A DNA stretch of 64,000 nt from RGIG8244 sp045592785 (lineage in GTDB: Bacteria; Verrucomicrobiota; Lentisphaeria; Victivallales; UBA1829): contig JAZNVL010000060.1 in assembly GCA_045592785.1 (NCBI GenBank), positions 62,001 to 126,000 on the forward strand. The letters are read 5' to 3'. This document shows, piece after piece, positions 46,022 to 55,514 of this stretch (its first letter is position 1; every line of letters begins with the position of its first letter). Below the pieces are notes generated by a model. That model did no database searches. It worked only from the letters and a program-made list of their open reading frames with translations, and was not told the DNA's origin. The translations under genes were made by a program, and so were the position numbers.

Positions 46022-47983
46022 TTATATAGAATCGTATTCTTTCCGGAATTCTTCCAGTTCTGCAGCTGCTGTTTCCCAGTCAAGCATAGCTTTCGAGATA
46101 TCGTAATCCAGTTCTTTCAGACGTTTCTGTTTCGCCGGGATCTCCGATGCGGACAAGGCAGGATCCGCAAAAGATTCCATCAGAGAGGCTTTCTCCGCTT
46201 CCCCGTCTTCAATGATCTTTTCCAGACGGGCGACTTCCTTTTCCAGACGTCGTTTCATCGGTGCAAGTTCATTCCGCCGGGCGGCTTTTTCCCGCCGCAG
46301 GTCTTTCTGGTTCACGGAAACCGTTTCCGCAGAAACGACCGTCTTTTCCTGCGCAGATGATGCCGCCGCACCTTCTTCCGCCGCTTTCTTTTCCCGGTAA
46401 TAATCGTATCCGCCCTGGTAGCGTTTCACGCCATCCCGCCGGATCTCCAGAATACTGCTGACGGAACCGCGGATGAATTCCACGTCATGACTGACCAGAC
46501 ACACCGTTCCCTGATAATTCCGCAGTGCATCCTGCAATGCGATACGGGCATTGATGTCCAGGTGCGTCGTCGGTTCGTCCAGGATCAACAGATTGGGCGG
46601 ATTCACAAAGATACGGGCAAAACACAAACGGATCTTTTCGCCACCGGAGAGAACGCTGCACTGCTTCATGGCATCGTCCCCGGAGAATCCGAACGCCCCC
46701 AGGATCTCACGGATCCGTTGACTCGGCAGATCACCAGCCGCATTGCGTACGACCTGAAACGCCGTTTCTTCCGCCGGAAGAAGTTCCGCAAACTCCTGCG
46801 CCTGATAGCCTACCACCACTTTATGACCGGACTGCGCATTTCCGGCACTGGGCGTGAGACGTCCGGCAATGATCCGCAGGAGAGTGGTCTTGCCCATCCC
46901 GTTATACCCGATGATCCCCAACTTATCGCCGGAGTCGATGGAAAGGGTCAGGTCTTTGAGGATGTTGCGTTTGCCGTCATAGGAGTGCGTTACATTTTCC
47001 AAACGGAAGACTTCGGCACCGCAGGGGGGCGGTGCCGGGATCCGGATTGTCCCGTGGAATTGAAGTTGTTCCGGGATTTCTGCGTCTTTGATCTTTTCCA
47101 GCATTTTGATCCAGGACTGCACCTGTGCGGCTTTGGTTGCTTTGGCACGGAACCGGTTGATGTTGTCCTGCAGCTGTTGTTTCCGCCGTTCGATGTTTTT
47201 CTTTTCGGCTTCGCTCTGCAGTTTCCGGGCTTCCCGTTCTTTGGCGTAGTAAGTATAATTTCCGGAGTACCGGGTGAGCTTTGCGTTATTGAGTTCCACT
47301 GTCACATCGGTCAATGTATTCAGCAGAAAACGGTCGTGCGAGATCAGAAGAAGTGTACCTTCAAATGTTTTTAATCTGCGCTGAAGCCATTCCACTGCAG
47401 GGATATCCAGATAGTTGGAAGGCTCGTCCAGAAGAAGGATGTCCGGCTCACCCAACAGGACCCGGACCATGGCGGCACGCATCTGCCATCCGCCGGAGAA
47501 GGAGTTCAGCGGCTGTTCCAGAGCGGATGGCGCAAACCCCAGTCCATCCAGCGCGGCTTCGGCACGGTGCCGCATTTCATAACCGCCCAACTGCTCATAA
47601 CGGCTTTGCAGACGTCCCAGTTCATCCAGTGTTTTCTGGGGCGGATTACTGCCGGCTGCGGCGAGTTCGGCTTCCAGTTTTTCCATTGCCTGATGAATGG
47701 CGGGCAGTTCACCGCCTGCCGATTCCACATAATCGATGAGTTTGACATCACTCCCGGCGGCGGCAAGTTGCTGGTGAAGATAGCCCAGACGGAGACGTTC
47801 CGGGATCATGATCTCCCCGGAGTCCGGTGACATTTCACCCGTGATCATGCGGAAGAGCGTGGTCTTGCCGGTCCCGTTCGGTCCGACGATCCCGACCCGT
47901 TCCCCTTTATTGATCCGGAGGGAGACATCTTTGAGGATATCTTTTCCTCCCAGCATCTTGCTGACGTTCTGGAAGTCAAGCAT
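46022..47983 (-). CDS. ABC-F family ATPase
   Basis: 653 aa with two ABC domains. First: GPNGTGKTTLF, FSGGWQMRAAMVR, LLLDEPSNYLD. Second: GYNGMGKTTLL, LSGGEKIRLCFAR, LILDEPTTHLD. A helical linker lies between them and a C-terminal coiled coil of about 80 residues follows (MKRRLEKEVARLEKIIEDGE). Such soluble proteins act on the ribosome, not in transport. Closest in layout to YheS/Uup types. It starts 7 bp after bipA. Confidence 0.93.
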   Translation of the reverse strand: MLDFQNVSKMLGGKDILKDVSLRINKGERVGIVGPNGTGKTTLFRMITGEMSPDSGEIMIPERLRLGYLHQQLAAAGSDVKLIDYVESAGGELPAIHQAMEKLEAELAAAGSNPPQKTLDELGRLQSRYEQLGGYEMRHRAEAALDGLGFAPSALEQPLNSFSGGWQMRAAMVRVLLGEPDILLLDEPSNYLDIPAVEWLQRRLKTFEGTLLLISHDRFLLNTLTDVTVELNNAKLTRYSGNYTYYAKEREARKLQSEAEKKNIERRKQQLQDNINRFRAKATKAAQVQSWIKMLEKIKDAEIPEQLQFHGTIRIPAPPPCGAEVFRLENVTHSYDGKRNILKDLTLSIDSGDKLGIIGYNGMGKTTLLRIIAGRLTPSAGNAQSGHKVVVGYQAQEFAELLPAEETAFQVVRNAAGDLPSQRIREILGAFGFSGDDAMKQCSVLSGGEKIRLCFARIFVNPPNLLILDEPTTHLDINARIALQDALRNYQGTVCLVSHDVEFIRGSVSSILEIRRDGVKRYQGGYDYYREKKAAEEGAAASSAQEKTVVSAETVSVNQKDLRREKAARRNELAPMKRRLEKEVARLEKIIEDGEAEKASLMESFADPALSASEIPAKQKRLKELDYDISKAMLDWETAAAELEEFRKEYDSI

Positions 47984-47990
47984 CGTGAGA

Positions 47991-49814
47991 TCAGTTCCCG
48001 TTGCTTTCTTTGAGCTTTGCGGTACGATTTCTCCGGCGTTCCAGTTCGGTGAGGAGCTGTTTACGCAGACGGATATTCAACGGAGTCACTTCCACATATT
48101 CGTCATTGGCGATATATTCCAATGCTTCTTCCAAACTCATTTTCTGGGCGGGCGCGATCTTCAAGTTACGGTCACTGCCGGCGGCACGCATATTGGTCAG
48201 CTTTTTGGCGCGCTGCAGGTTCACTTCCAGATCATCATCCGTACAATGCTGTCCCACGATCATTCCTTCGTATGTTTCCGTGCCCGGATCGATGAAGAAC
48301 GTGCCGCGCAGCTGAAGTCCGTCGATGGCATACGCTTCCGCCGTCCCTTTGCCCATACTGATCATCACCCCGCTGGTACGGGAGGGGATCTCTCCCCGGA
48401 AGGGTTCGTAATGATCGAAACGGTGAGACATGATCGCCTGTCCGGCGGATGCCGTCATGACTTTACTGCGCAGACCGATCAGCCCGCGCGTGGGGATCGT
48501 GAATTCCAGGAGCTGTCTGGAACCGCGCATATCCATTTTGGTCATTTCGCCTCTGCGCTGTCCCACCAGTTCAATGATTTTCCCGGCGGAACCATCGGGT
48601 GCATCCACCGAAAGAAATTCGATGGGTTCCTGTTTGATCCCATCGATCTCTTTTGTGATCACATGAGGCTGTGCAACGGTGAGTTCGTATCCTTCCCGGC
48701 GCATGGTTTCGATGAGGATGGCAATATGCAGCACACCGCGCCCGGAAACTTTGAAACAATCGCCGGAAGTTTCTTCCACACGGAGTGCAACGTCACGTTC
48801 CGCTTCCTTGAAAAGACGTTCCCGGATATGACGGCTGCTGATGAACTTGCCTTCCTGTCCGAACAGCGGCGAATCGTTCACGCGGAACATCATGGAGAGA
48901 GTGGGTTCATCAATGGAAATGGGGGGCATGGCTTCCGGACATTCCGCATCGGCAAGGGTATCGCTGATATCCAGCTGATCGGCACCAACAACGGCGCAAA
49001 GGTCGCCACATTCCACCTGATCCACTTCCGTACGCCCCACACCGGAGAAGGTGAAAAGCTGTTTGATCTGTGTCTGACGGATATTGCCGTCCCGGTCGAT
49101 ACGCACCATGGGCTTGTTGACCTGCAATGTACCGCGATGGACTCTTCCGATTCCGATACGGCCCACGAAGTCGTTGTAGTCGATGGTGGAGATCTGGACC
49201 TGTGCCGGACCTTCGAGGATCTTCGGCGCAGGGATGTGTTCCAGAATCGCATCCATCAGCGGAAGAATGGAGTCTCTTGCACCGTTTTCCAGATCGGTGG
49301 TCGCCCAACCGTTGCGGCCGCTGGCAAAAAGAACCGGGAAATCCAGCTGTTCTTCGTTTGCGCCCAAATCGATGAAAAGGTCGAACACTTCGTTCAAAAC
49401 TTCCTGCGGGCGGGCATCGGCACGGTCGATTTTGTTGATGATGACAATGGGTTTCAAGCCCAGATGCAAGGCTTTATCCAATACAAAACGGGTCTGGGGC
49501 AGGGGACCTTCCGCAGCATCGACCAGCAACAGTGCACCGTCTGCCATATTGAGTACGCGTTCCACCTGTCCGCCGAAATCGCTGTGTCCGGGAGTGTCGA
49601 TCACATTGACCTTGACCCCTTTGTAATCCACGCTGATATTTTTTGCAAGAATGGTGATCCCGCGTTCCCGTTCCAGAGGATTGGAGTCGAGAAAACGCTG
49701 GTGCATTTCCTGATTTTCCCGGAAGATTTTTGCTTGTTTGATGATTTCATCGACCAACGTGGTTTTGCCGTGGTCAACGTGTGCAATAATAGCAATGTTT
49801 CTGATTTCGCGCAT
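47991..49814 (-). CDS. typA: Ribosome-associated GTPase BipA/TypA
   Basis: 607 aa from ATG 49814; the in-frame 20-residue extension is rejected because the family begins MREIRNIAIIAHVDHGKTT. G boxes HVDHGKTT, DTPGHSDFGG and NKIDRADA are present, with EF-G-like domains and the BipA C-terminal domain. It supports 50S assembly at stress or low temperature. Co-transcribed with the ABC-F gene. Confidence 0.97.
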   Translation of the reverse strand: MREIRNIAIIAHVDHGKTTLVDEIIKQAKIFRENQEMHQRFLDSNPLERERGITILAKNISVDYKGVKVNVIDTPGHSDFGGQVERVLNMADGALLLVDAAEGPLPQTRFVLDKALHLGLKPIVIINKIDRADARPQEVLNEVFDLFIDLGANEEQLDFPVLFASGRNGWATTDLENGARDSILPLMDAILEHIPAPKILEGPAQVQISTIDYNDFVGRIGIGRVHRGTLQVNKPMVRIDRDGNIRQTQIKQLFTFSGVGRTEVDQVECGDLCAVVGADQLDISDTLADAECPEAMPPISIDEPTLSMMFRVNDSPLFGQEGKFISSRHIRERLFKEAERDVALRVEETSGDCFKVSGRGVLHIAILIETMRREGYELTVAQPHVITKEIDGIKQEPIEFLSVDAPDGSAGKIIELVGQRRGEMTKMDMRGSRQLLEFTIPTRGLIGLRSKVMTASAGQAIMSHRFDHYEPFRGEIPSRTSGVMISMGKGTAEAYAIDGLQLRGTFFIDPGTETYEGMIVGQHCTDDDLEVNLQRAKKLTNMRAAGSDRNLKIAPAQKMSLEEALEYIANDEYVEVTPLNIRLRKQLLTELERRRNRTAKLKESNGN

Positions 49815-49854
49815 AGGTCCGCCTGTTGATTGTTTAAAATTCTGGAAAGCATAT

Positions 49855-49883
49855 AATATAGCACAACTTTTCAAAAATTCCAG
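49855..49883 (-). promoter_or_regulatory. Promoter of typA-ABC-F
   Basis: Minus strand TATATT (49855-49860) preceded by TGC, with a weak CTGGAA (49878-49883) 17 bp upstream. Start codon 41 nt downstream of the -10. Confidence 0.45.
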
Positions 49884-49917
49884 TTTTTATTTGCTTTTTC
49901 ATTGATTTTTTATTGCA

Positions 49918-49944
49918 CAAAAAAGCCCGCTTCGCAGCGGGCTT
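49918..49944 (-). terminator. Rho-independent terminator of the SDR-AKR operon
   Basis: Perfect 8-bp stem (49923-49930 with 49937-49944), 6-nt loop, then a T-run on the minus strand. It lies 8 bp after the aldo/keto reductase stop. Confidence 0.9.
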
Positions 49945-49952
49945 ATGATGTG

Positions 49953-50825
49953 TCACTTCCGGTTCCAGGTACTGGGCCGGATCAGGCTCTCCGGTAATTC
50001 CGGCACGATCCGGAATATTTCCTGCATTACTTCGTCCGGTAACGGCGGTTGCGAGGCAAGCGCAATATTCTCTTTGAGCTGTTCCGCGTTATCCACGCCG
50101 GTCAGGATCGCATCGAATTGCGGGAAGGACATCAGATAACGCATACACATTTCCTGTAACGTCATCCGGTTGTTTTCCGCAAGAGTCTGCAATTTCCGGC
50201 GGCAGGGGATCACGCTTTGAAGATGTGCCGGGATCTTCGCTTCATCCATTACCAGCAGACCTTGCAGATAGACACTGCGGACAAATACAAATCCGCCATT
50301 CCCATGGACTTGTTCCGCATAAGAAACAAAACGGCGGTCCAGAATATTGGACGGGATCTGGATGACTGCGGGCAGGGGCTGTTCCGGTGCAGTGCCATCA
50401 ATGGAACATCCTGTATAAGAAAGATATCCTTCCTGACAGAGTGTTTGCAGATGATGCTGGAACTTCCAGAGTGCTTCCCGGTGGAAGATCAGGGCATGGA
50501 GATGATCCACCTGCAAATTTTCCAGCGAACGCATCAGGGATTCCCGGATGATTATCCCCGCTTCTTCGTCGGGTGTTTCGTCGGGGAAGACAACCTTGCT
50601 GACAATACGCATCGTTTTGTCAAGCCCGGTCAGTTTGAGCGTTCTGCCCAGCACGGCTTCACTGTCGCCGTAACCGGATGCCGTATCAAGCACCCGGATC
50701 CCGTGTTCCGCTGCCGTTTCCAGGATCCGGCAGACTTCGGCTTCCGGTGGCTTCCCCGCAGTATTGGCAACGCCGTAGTTCAACCCGAACTGCACGGTTC
50801 CCAGAACAAGTTTCGATTCTTTCAT
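49953..50825 (-). CDS. Aldo/keto reductase
   Basis: 290 aa from ATG 50825 with AAGG 8 nt upstream; the longer in-frame form is rejected. The four catalytic residues are visible: Asp and Tyr in LDTASGYGDSE, Lys in VSKVVF, and His in LIFHREAL. It is likely an NADPH-dependent cytoplasmic reductase of a sugar or keto-acid. It lies 16 bp after the SDR gene, suggesting successive steps in one sugar pathway. Confidence 0.93.
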   Translation of the reverse strand: MKESKLVLGTVQFGLNYGVANTAGKPPEAEVCRILETAAEHGIRVLDTASGYGDSEAVLGRTLKLTGLDKTMRIVSKVVFPDETPDEEAGIIIRESLMRSLENLQVDHLHALIFHREALWKFQHHLQTLCQEGYLSYTGCSIDGTAPEQPLPAVIQIPSNILDRRFVSYAEQVHGNGGFVFVRSVYLQGLLVMDEAKIPAHLQSVIPCRRKLQTLAENNRMTLQEMCMRYLMSFPQFDAILTGVDNAEQLKENIALASQPPLPDEVMQEIFRIVPELPESLIRPSTWNRK

Positions 50826-50841
50826 GATGAATTGCCTTTTC

Positions 50842-51630
50842 TTATTTCGCCGTGTATCCGCCATCCACCGGGATATTGGTGCCGGTCAGATAGGATGAGG
50901 CATCCGATGCCAGGAATACAATGATCCCCTTCAAGTCTTCCTGATTCGCCATCCGTTTCAGCTGGGTCCGTTCGGAATACTGACGGACAAAGGCTTCCGG
51001 GTGAACGTCTTCCTGCAAACCGCCGGGGTGAATGGCGTTCACACGCACATTGTATTCGCCCAGAACGCTGGCAGTCCAGCGGGTGAAGTTGACCAGTCCG
51101 CCCTTTTCATAGAAGTAAGCCGGGGAGGGACTGCGGTTCATATCGGTTCCTGCGTAGTTGGCAAATTCCGGTCCCACCAATCCCATGAAAGATCCGATAT
51201 TGATAATGGATCCGGACTTTTGTTTTTTCATCACTTCACCTGCAACGGCAGTCAGGTAGAACATGCCGGATGCGTTGATGTGGAAACTGGCATCGTATAC
51301 GGAAAGTTCTTTCTTCCAATCACTGCATGCACAACGGGAAACCGAGTTGTTCACCAGAATATCCAGCCGTCCGGTTTCCTCCACCACGCGCCGGATCAGT
51401 TCGTCGCAGGACTTCTCATCGCCCTGATCCAGGGGGAGGGCGCGGACATCCAGTCCGGCAGCCCGAAACTGTGTCGCAGTTTTTTCCAGGTTTTCCATGT
51501 TCCGGGAGGCGATATAGACCGTTGCTCCGGCTTCGCCCAATGCTTCCACGATCTGTTTACCATAACGTCCGGCGCCGCCTGTTACGATAGCGGTGCGCCC
51601 GTTGAGTTTGAATGAGTCGATTACGTTCAT
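50842..51630 (-). CDS. Short-chain dehydrogenase/reductase
   Basis: 262 aa. Cofactor loop TGGAGRYG (residues about 18-25), NNSV in place of NNAG, catalytic Ser in INIGSFMG, Tyr-x3-Lys in YFYEKGG, and NAIHPGG. Arg at position 22 of the loop hints at NADP. It resembles gluconate-5-dehydrogenase-type enzymes. Its best promoter candidate lies 160 bp upstream inside a transposase remnant; weaker AT-rich candidates are nearer. Confidence 0.92.
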   Translation of the reverse strand: MNVIDSFKLNGRTAIVTGGAGRYGKQIVEALGEAGATVYIASRNMENLEKTATQFRAAGLDVRALPLDQGDEKSCDELIRRVVEETGRLDILVNNSVSRCACSDWKKELSVYDASFHINASGMFYLTAVAGEVMKKQKSGSIINIGSFMGLVGPEFANYAGTDMNRSPSPAYFYEKGGLVNFTRWTASVLGEYNVRVNAIHPGGLQEDVHPEAFVRQYSERTQLKRMANQEDLKGIIVFLASDASSYLTGTNIPVDGGYTAK

Positions 51631-51783
51631 GTTGCAAATCCTTATATTTATGTGGTTATTGTCAAACTATAAAACGTGAATAATTTTCGTTTTATACGAT
51701 ATAATATTTGAAAAACCTGTTGAGGGATAGTATTTTATATTAATCCAAAAAAACAAAATCCCAACCACCCGACAGATGATTCA

Positions 51784-52044
51784 ATGATTAATATAGCACA
51801 AGGTAGTGAAAAAATCAACTCAAAAGGCGGAAATATTTTAATAGGAACGCAACTTTTCAGTATAGGATTGGAAAAGATGAATCATTTGACGACATCAAAA
51901 ACCTAATACGGCGAATTTTCTCACAGCGACATAGCTGATATGGCTGTGACACTGTTAGCGAACGGCAAAAGCGATTTTGCTGATATTGATTTGTATCGCA
52001 ATGACTCCTTGTTCAAGACCGTTCTCAATTTCCTGAATCCGTGA
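51784..52044 (+). pseudogene. Decayed IS1380-like transposase, 5' fragment
   Basis: An 87-codon frame from ATG 51784 to TGA 52042-52044 with one in-frame TAA at 51904-51906. The reading (NSKGGNILIGTQLFSIGLEK, then DIADMAVTLLANGKSDF and DIDLYRNDSLFKTVLNFLNP) fits the N-terminal region of IS1380-family DDE transposases, in which a Gly-Gly segment is followed by a helical LxxDxxxLRxD block. The catalytic domain (about 350 residues) is absent. Flanking AT-rich DNA at 51640-51783 shows no second element end. Family judged by eye. Confidence 0.5.
51790..51818 (-). promoter_or_regulatory. Outward promoter inside the transposase remnant
   Basis: Minus strand TTGATT (51813-51818), 17 bp, TATATT (51790-51795) preceded by TGC. 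It points to the SDR-AKR pair 160 bp away. Confidence 0.6.
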
Positions 52045-52076
52045 AGACTTTTGCTTGAAGTCTTCACGGATTCAGG
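52032..52076. repeat. Perfect 19-bp inverted repeat with 7-nt loop
   Basis: Arms 52032-52050 and 52058-52076 are exact reverse complements (CCTGAATCCGTGAAGACTT). The left arm holds the last codons of the transposase fragment. On the minus strand it starts 6 nt after the lipoprotein stop but is not followed by a T-run, so it is not a standard terminator on either strand. Confidence 0.9.
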
Positions 52077-52082
52077 TCAAAC

Positions 52083-52718
52083 TTATTCCGGAATGATCAC
52101 AGACTGCAGGAACAGTTCGCCCAGCTCTTTCATCCCGTATTTTTCGATTTCACTGGCAAATGCCGTACGGACATATTTTGCTTCCAGTAACACGTCCGGT
52201 TCGTGAGGATGGAGAAGGGCAAAGCCTTCCGTCAGGATCAGACGTCCATCCCGGGGATCTCTGCCGCGTTCCCGGAACCAGACCACTTTTCTGCCGTTGA
52301 ACATCCTGACTTCCGATTCAAAGGCGAATGCGTTACGGTTGGAGTTCCAGGTCTCTTCATAGCGTTTCTGCAATTCTTCCACGTTCGCAGCCAGAACGGA
52401 CATCTCTTCCTGCACCACATAACAGTGAAAGTCGTAGTCCCTTGCCGTATGTTTCCGTTCCACCGTCCAGTCCGCATGACGGGAGTCATTCCACGCCACA
52501 TAGATACGAAACCGGCTGTCCTGTGGATTGCGAATGAGAAAACTGTCGTAGCGGACTTCCGGCACATCATCCGTCAAGTCCAGTCTGACGTGTCCCGATT
52601 CTTCCTCGATCGTCGGGACATTGCCGCGTTCGCCCTGTTCCGGAATGATGATTCCCTGATAGCAGCCCATGATGAGGGTGCAGGCAAACACAAAAAGCAG
52701 TACGATCCACTTACTCAT
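52083..52718 (-). CDS. Lipoprotein of unknown function
   Basis: 211 aa from ATG 52718, overlapping the prepilin peptidase stop as ATGA. Signal peptide with lipobox ending MGC (Cys19). The body is a mixed alpha-beta domain with many Arg/Glu pairs (FESEVRMFNGRKVVWFRERG). No family seen. Last gene of the six-gene operon. The long in-frame upstream extension is antisense noise. Confidence 0.8.
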   Translation of the reverse strand: MSKWIVLLFVFACTLIMGCYQGIIIPEQGERGNVPTIEEESGHVRLDLTDDVPEVRYDSFLIRNPQDSRFRIYVAWNDSRHADWTVERKHTARDYDFHCYVVQEEMSVLAANVEELQKRYEETWNSNRNAFAFESEVRMFNGRKVVWFRERGRDPRDGRLILTEGFALLHPHEPDVLLEAKYVRTAFASEIEKYGMKELGELFLQSVIIPE

Positions 52719-53641
52719 AAGCCGTCTTTCCTGAAAAATAAAACAACACTGCGCATAACAAATTCTGCGGAAAACATCCAGATGAACGCGCAGATCGTCA
52801 TGAACGGGGCAAAGGCGAAACCGCGTCGTTTCCGTTTCGGACGGAAACACCAGTAGATCGGCATGTAGATCATGGCAATGACCGAAGATGCCGCCAGGAT
52901 CAATACGGTGGGAAACCAGCCGAACGTCCCGGCGACCACAACCAGATATTTCACGTCTCCCCAGCCGAACGCATCCCGTTTGAATAGAAGGCGTCCCAGC
53001 AGGGTGAAGGCGGACATGACGAATGCCGCTCCTGCCATATTGGCAAGACAGATCCAGAGGGATTTCCAATCAGGTTGTAAAGGGAAAAGTCCTTTATGCA
53101 GAAGATAATATACGGGGACAATGATCATTGCTGTGATCGTCAGGGTATCCGGGATCACACGCAGGTCGCAATCGGTAAATGCACAGCACAGCAGAATGGA
53201 GATCACAAAGAACATCAACAACATCGTGGGTAACGGTAATTGTAAATACGATACTTTCAAATAGCTTGCTGCGAATAACAATCCGGTGGTCAATTCCACG
53301 ATCCAGTAACGCGGTGAAATGTGTATGCCACATTCTTTGCAGGAGCCCCAGAGAAACAGATAACTGAATAACGGGATGTTTTCGTACCAGGAGAGTTGAT
53401 GATTGCATTTCGGACAATGGCTTTTCGGACGGAACAGGCTCATTTTCAGCGGAAGACGGTAGATACATACATTGAGAAAACTCCCGATGTTGCACCCGAG
53501 CCAGAATATAACGATCCCGCTGAATATCTGATATTTCCGCATGACTTCCACATACACACGGGTGCTGGTCGCTTCGATCCAGATCTGTTCCCAGGGCAGC
53601 GACATGAAAAACTTCTTCAGAATCTCAAATTGTTCCAACAT
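52715..53641 (-). CDS. pilD: Prepilin peptidase (A24 family)
   Basis: 308 aa. About eight transmembrane helices. Zinc-binding Cys pairs in CPKCNHQLSWYENIP and CKECG, GCNIGSFLNVCIYRLP upstream, and the two catalytic Asp motifs FTDCDLRVIPD and GWGDVKY. It cleaves and methylates type IV pilin or type II secretion pseudopilin leaders. No pilin gene is in the window, so it serves genes elsewhere. First 35 residues before the first helix are longer than usual. Confidence 0.95.
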   Translation of the reverse strand: MLEQFEILKKFFMSLPWEQIWIEATSTRVYVEVMRKYQIFSGIVIFWLGCNIGSFLNVCIYRLPLKMSLFRPKSHCPKCNHQLSWYENIPLFSYLFLWGSCKECGIHISPRYWIVELTTGLLFAASYLKVSYLQLPLPTMLLMFFVISILLCCAFTDCDLRVIPDTLTITAMIIVPVYYLLHKGLFPLQPDWKSLWICLANMAGAAFVMSAFTLLGRLLFKRDAFGWGDVKYLVVVAGTFGWFPTVLILAASSVIAMIYMPIYWCFRPKRKRRGFAFAPFMTICAFIWMFSAEFVMRSVVLFFRKDGL

Positions 53642-53644
53642 ACA

Positions 53645-55501
53645 TTATCCTTTCTGCTCCGTTTCAAGACGGGCAAGCCAGGATGCCGCAGAGGCATCCG
53701 ACGGCATCTTCCAATCCGTGCGCGGGGAAAGCGATACCGGACCCGTCACCGGTCCGTCGCAGGAACAGGACCGTTTGAATTGCTGTGTGAAGAATCGACG
53801 GATGAACAGCTGCAATGTCCGCCGGATCTCTTCTTCAGGGTAAGTATTTCCGAAAGCGGCTTTCGCCAGGAAAAGAACTTTTTCCGGATCCGCACCGTTC
53901 CGGACGATATGATACAGGTAAAAGTCATGGAGTTCGTATGCCCCCAGAATCGTTTCCGTTTTCTGCTGGATCCCGCCATCTTCATCGGCGGGAAGCAGTT
54001 CCGGAGAGACCGGAGTGGCAAGAATATCCAATAACACCTGTCGCAGGGTTTCATCTTCCTGTGATTCCGCGTACCACTTCACGATCGCCCGGATCGCGGT
54101 TTTGCTCACCGTACAGTTCACGGAATACATGGACATGTGATCGCCGTTGTAGGTACTCCATCCCAATGCGATCTCCGAAAGGTCGCCGGTCCCGATAAGC
54201 AAGCCGCGTTCCCGGTTTGCCACATCCATCAGGATCTGAGTCCGTTCCCGCGCCTGGGTGTTTTCATACGTTACGGAATGGTCCGCAGGATCGTGTCCGA
54301 TATCCGCAAAATGCTGCAGACAGGCGGCTTTGATATCAACGGTACGCAGTTCCGCTTTCAGACATTCCGCCAGCTTTTCCGCATTGCCTTTTGTCCGGTT
54401 CGTGGTTCCGAACCCGGGCATCGTCAGCGCAAGCACATCCCCGGGATCACGTCCCAGAAGTTTGAATGTTTCCGCCGCGACAAGGAACGCCAACGTGGAA
54501 TCCAATCCGCCGGAAAGCCCGAGTACGGCTTTCTGACTGCCGGTGATCTCCAACCGTTTTGCCAGCGCATGACACTGGATCCGGAAACTTTCCCGGCAGG
54601 CCTCATCACCGCCCATCAGGAAGGGCAGGGGGTCCACATGACGGTATTTGAGTTCATCGACTTCAGAAACCGGTTCCAGCGTGAGATGTTCCGCTGCCGG
54701 TTCCGCCATCCGTTGACGGAGACGTTGTCCCTGCAGAGCTCCGAAGTCCACATCCCGGTAGAGAATATCACTTTTCCGGCTGTAACGTTCGTTCTCCACA
54801 ATTACATCATCTTCCGCGATAAGAAGTTGTCCGTCGCAGACCGCATCGGTGGTCGATTCATGTACGCCGGAGGATGCCGCCAGATAGATCGCGTGATGCA
54901 GTCCCGCCCGGCTGCCGAATGTCTGCCGTTTTTCTTCCGCCTGACGTGCCGTCCGGTTTCCCGCGGAAAGATTGCAGATCAGGGCGACACCCTGTTCCGC
55001 AAGTACGGCTCCGGGCGAAACGCTTTTTCGCCATTCCTCGCCGATCTCGATCCCGAACGTAAAACATTCGTTGATGCGGTATGTTTCCGAGAACACATGA
55101 TCCGTACTGACCAGTCCATCCAGAAGCACTGCGCCGTCAGCAAACCGCGGGTCATTCCCCCGTTTCGGTGACAGCATGATATCGCCATTCTGCAAAACAG
55201 CGGCACAGTTATACACCTGATTCTTCACAAGAACGGGCAGCCCGACCACCAGGATCATCGCTTCCGAACGGAAATGTTCCGCGATCGTTTCCAATCCTTT
55301 CCAGGCTTCCTCCAACAGCAGCGGCTGATAAAACAAGTCGCCGCACGTCGTTCCGGTCAAACTCAATTCCGGGAATACGGTCAGACACGCACCGGCACGG
55401 CGTGCTTCCTCTCCGCAACGGATGATCTCTTTTGTGTTGAATGAAACATCCGCAACGCGGAGTTCCGGACTCACTGCTGCAATTCTGTAAAATCCGTACA
55501 T
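53645..55501 (-). CDS. nadE: Glutamine-dependent NAD+ synthetase
   Basis: 618 aa from ATG 55501, chosen because AAGGAG lies 9-10 nt upstream; the alternative is 9 nt earlier. N-terminal nitrilase-type glutaminase with Glu in VFPELSLTG, Lys in SPKRGND and Cys in LICNLSAGNR. C-terminal synthetase with the ATP loop GLSGGLDSTLAFL. It converts deamido-NAD to NAD+. It stands between mutL and pilD with gaps of 13 and 3 bp. Confidence 0.96.
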   Translation of the reverse strand: MYGFYRIAAVSPELRVADVSFNTKEIIRCGEEARRAGACLTVFPELSLTGTTCGDLFYQPLLLEEAWKGLETIAEHFRSEAMILVVGLPVLVKNQVYNCAAVLQNGDIMLSPKRGNDPRFADGAVLLDGLVSTDHVFSETYRINECFTFGIEIGEEWRKSVSPGAVLAEQGVALICNLSAGNRTARQAEEKRQTFGSRAGLHHAIYLAASSGVHESTTDAVCDGQLLIAEDDVIVENERYSRKSDILYRDVDFGALQGQRLRQRMAEPAAEHLTLEPVSEVDELKYRHVDPLPFLMGGDEACRESFRIQCHALAKRLEITGSQKAVLGLSGGLDSTLAFLVAAETFKLLGRDPGDVLALTMPGFGTTNRTKGNAEKLAECLKAELRTVDIKAACLQHFADIGHDPADHSVTYENTQARERTQILMDVANRERGLLIGTGDLSEIALGWSTYNGDHMSMYSVNCTVSKTAIRAIVKWYAESQEDETLRQVLLDILATPVSPELLPADEDGGIQQKTETILGAYELHDFYLYHIVRNGADPEKVLFLAKAAFGNTYPEEEIRRTLQLFIRRFFTQQFKRSCSCDGPVTGPVSLSPRTDWKMPSDASAASWLARLETEQKG

Positions 55502-55514
55502 AACGATCAACTCC

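Noticed and set aside
47808..49829. 673-codon plus-strand open frame
   Set aside because: Antisense of typA with no family motifs.
52083..53069. Longer 328-aa form of the lipoprotein
   Set aside because: The extra 117 residues are an out-of-frame reading of the prepilin peptidase gene; the shorter form has a lipobox and an ATGA overlap start.
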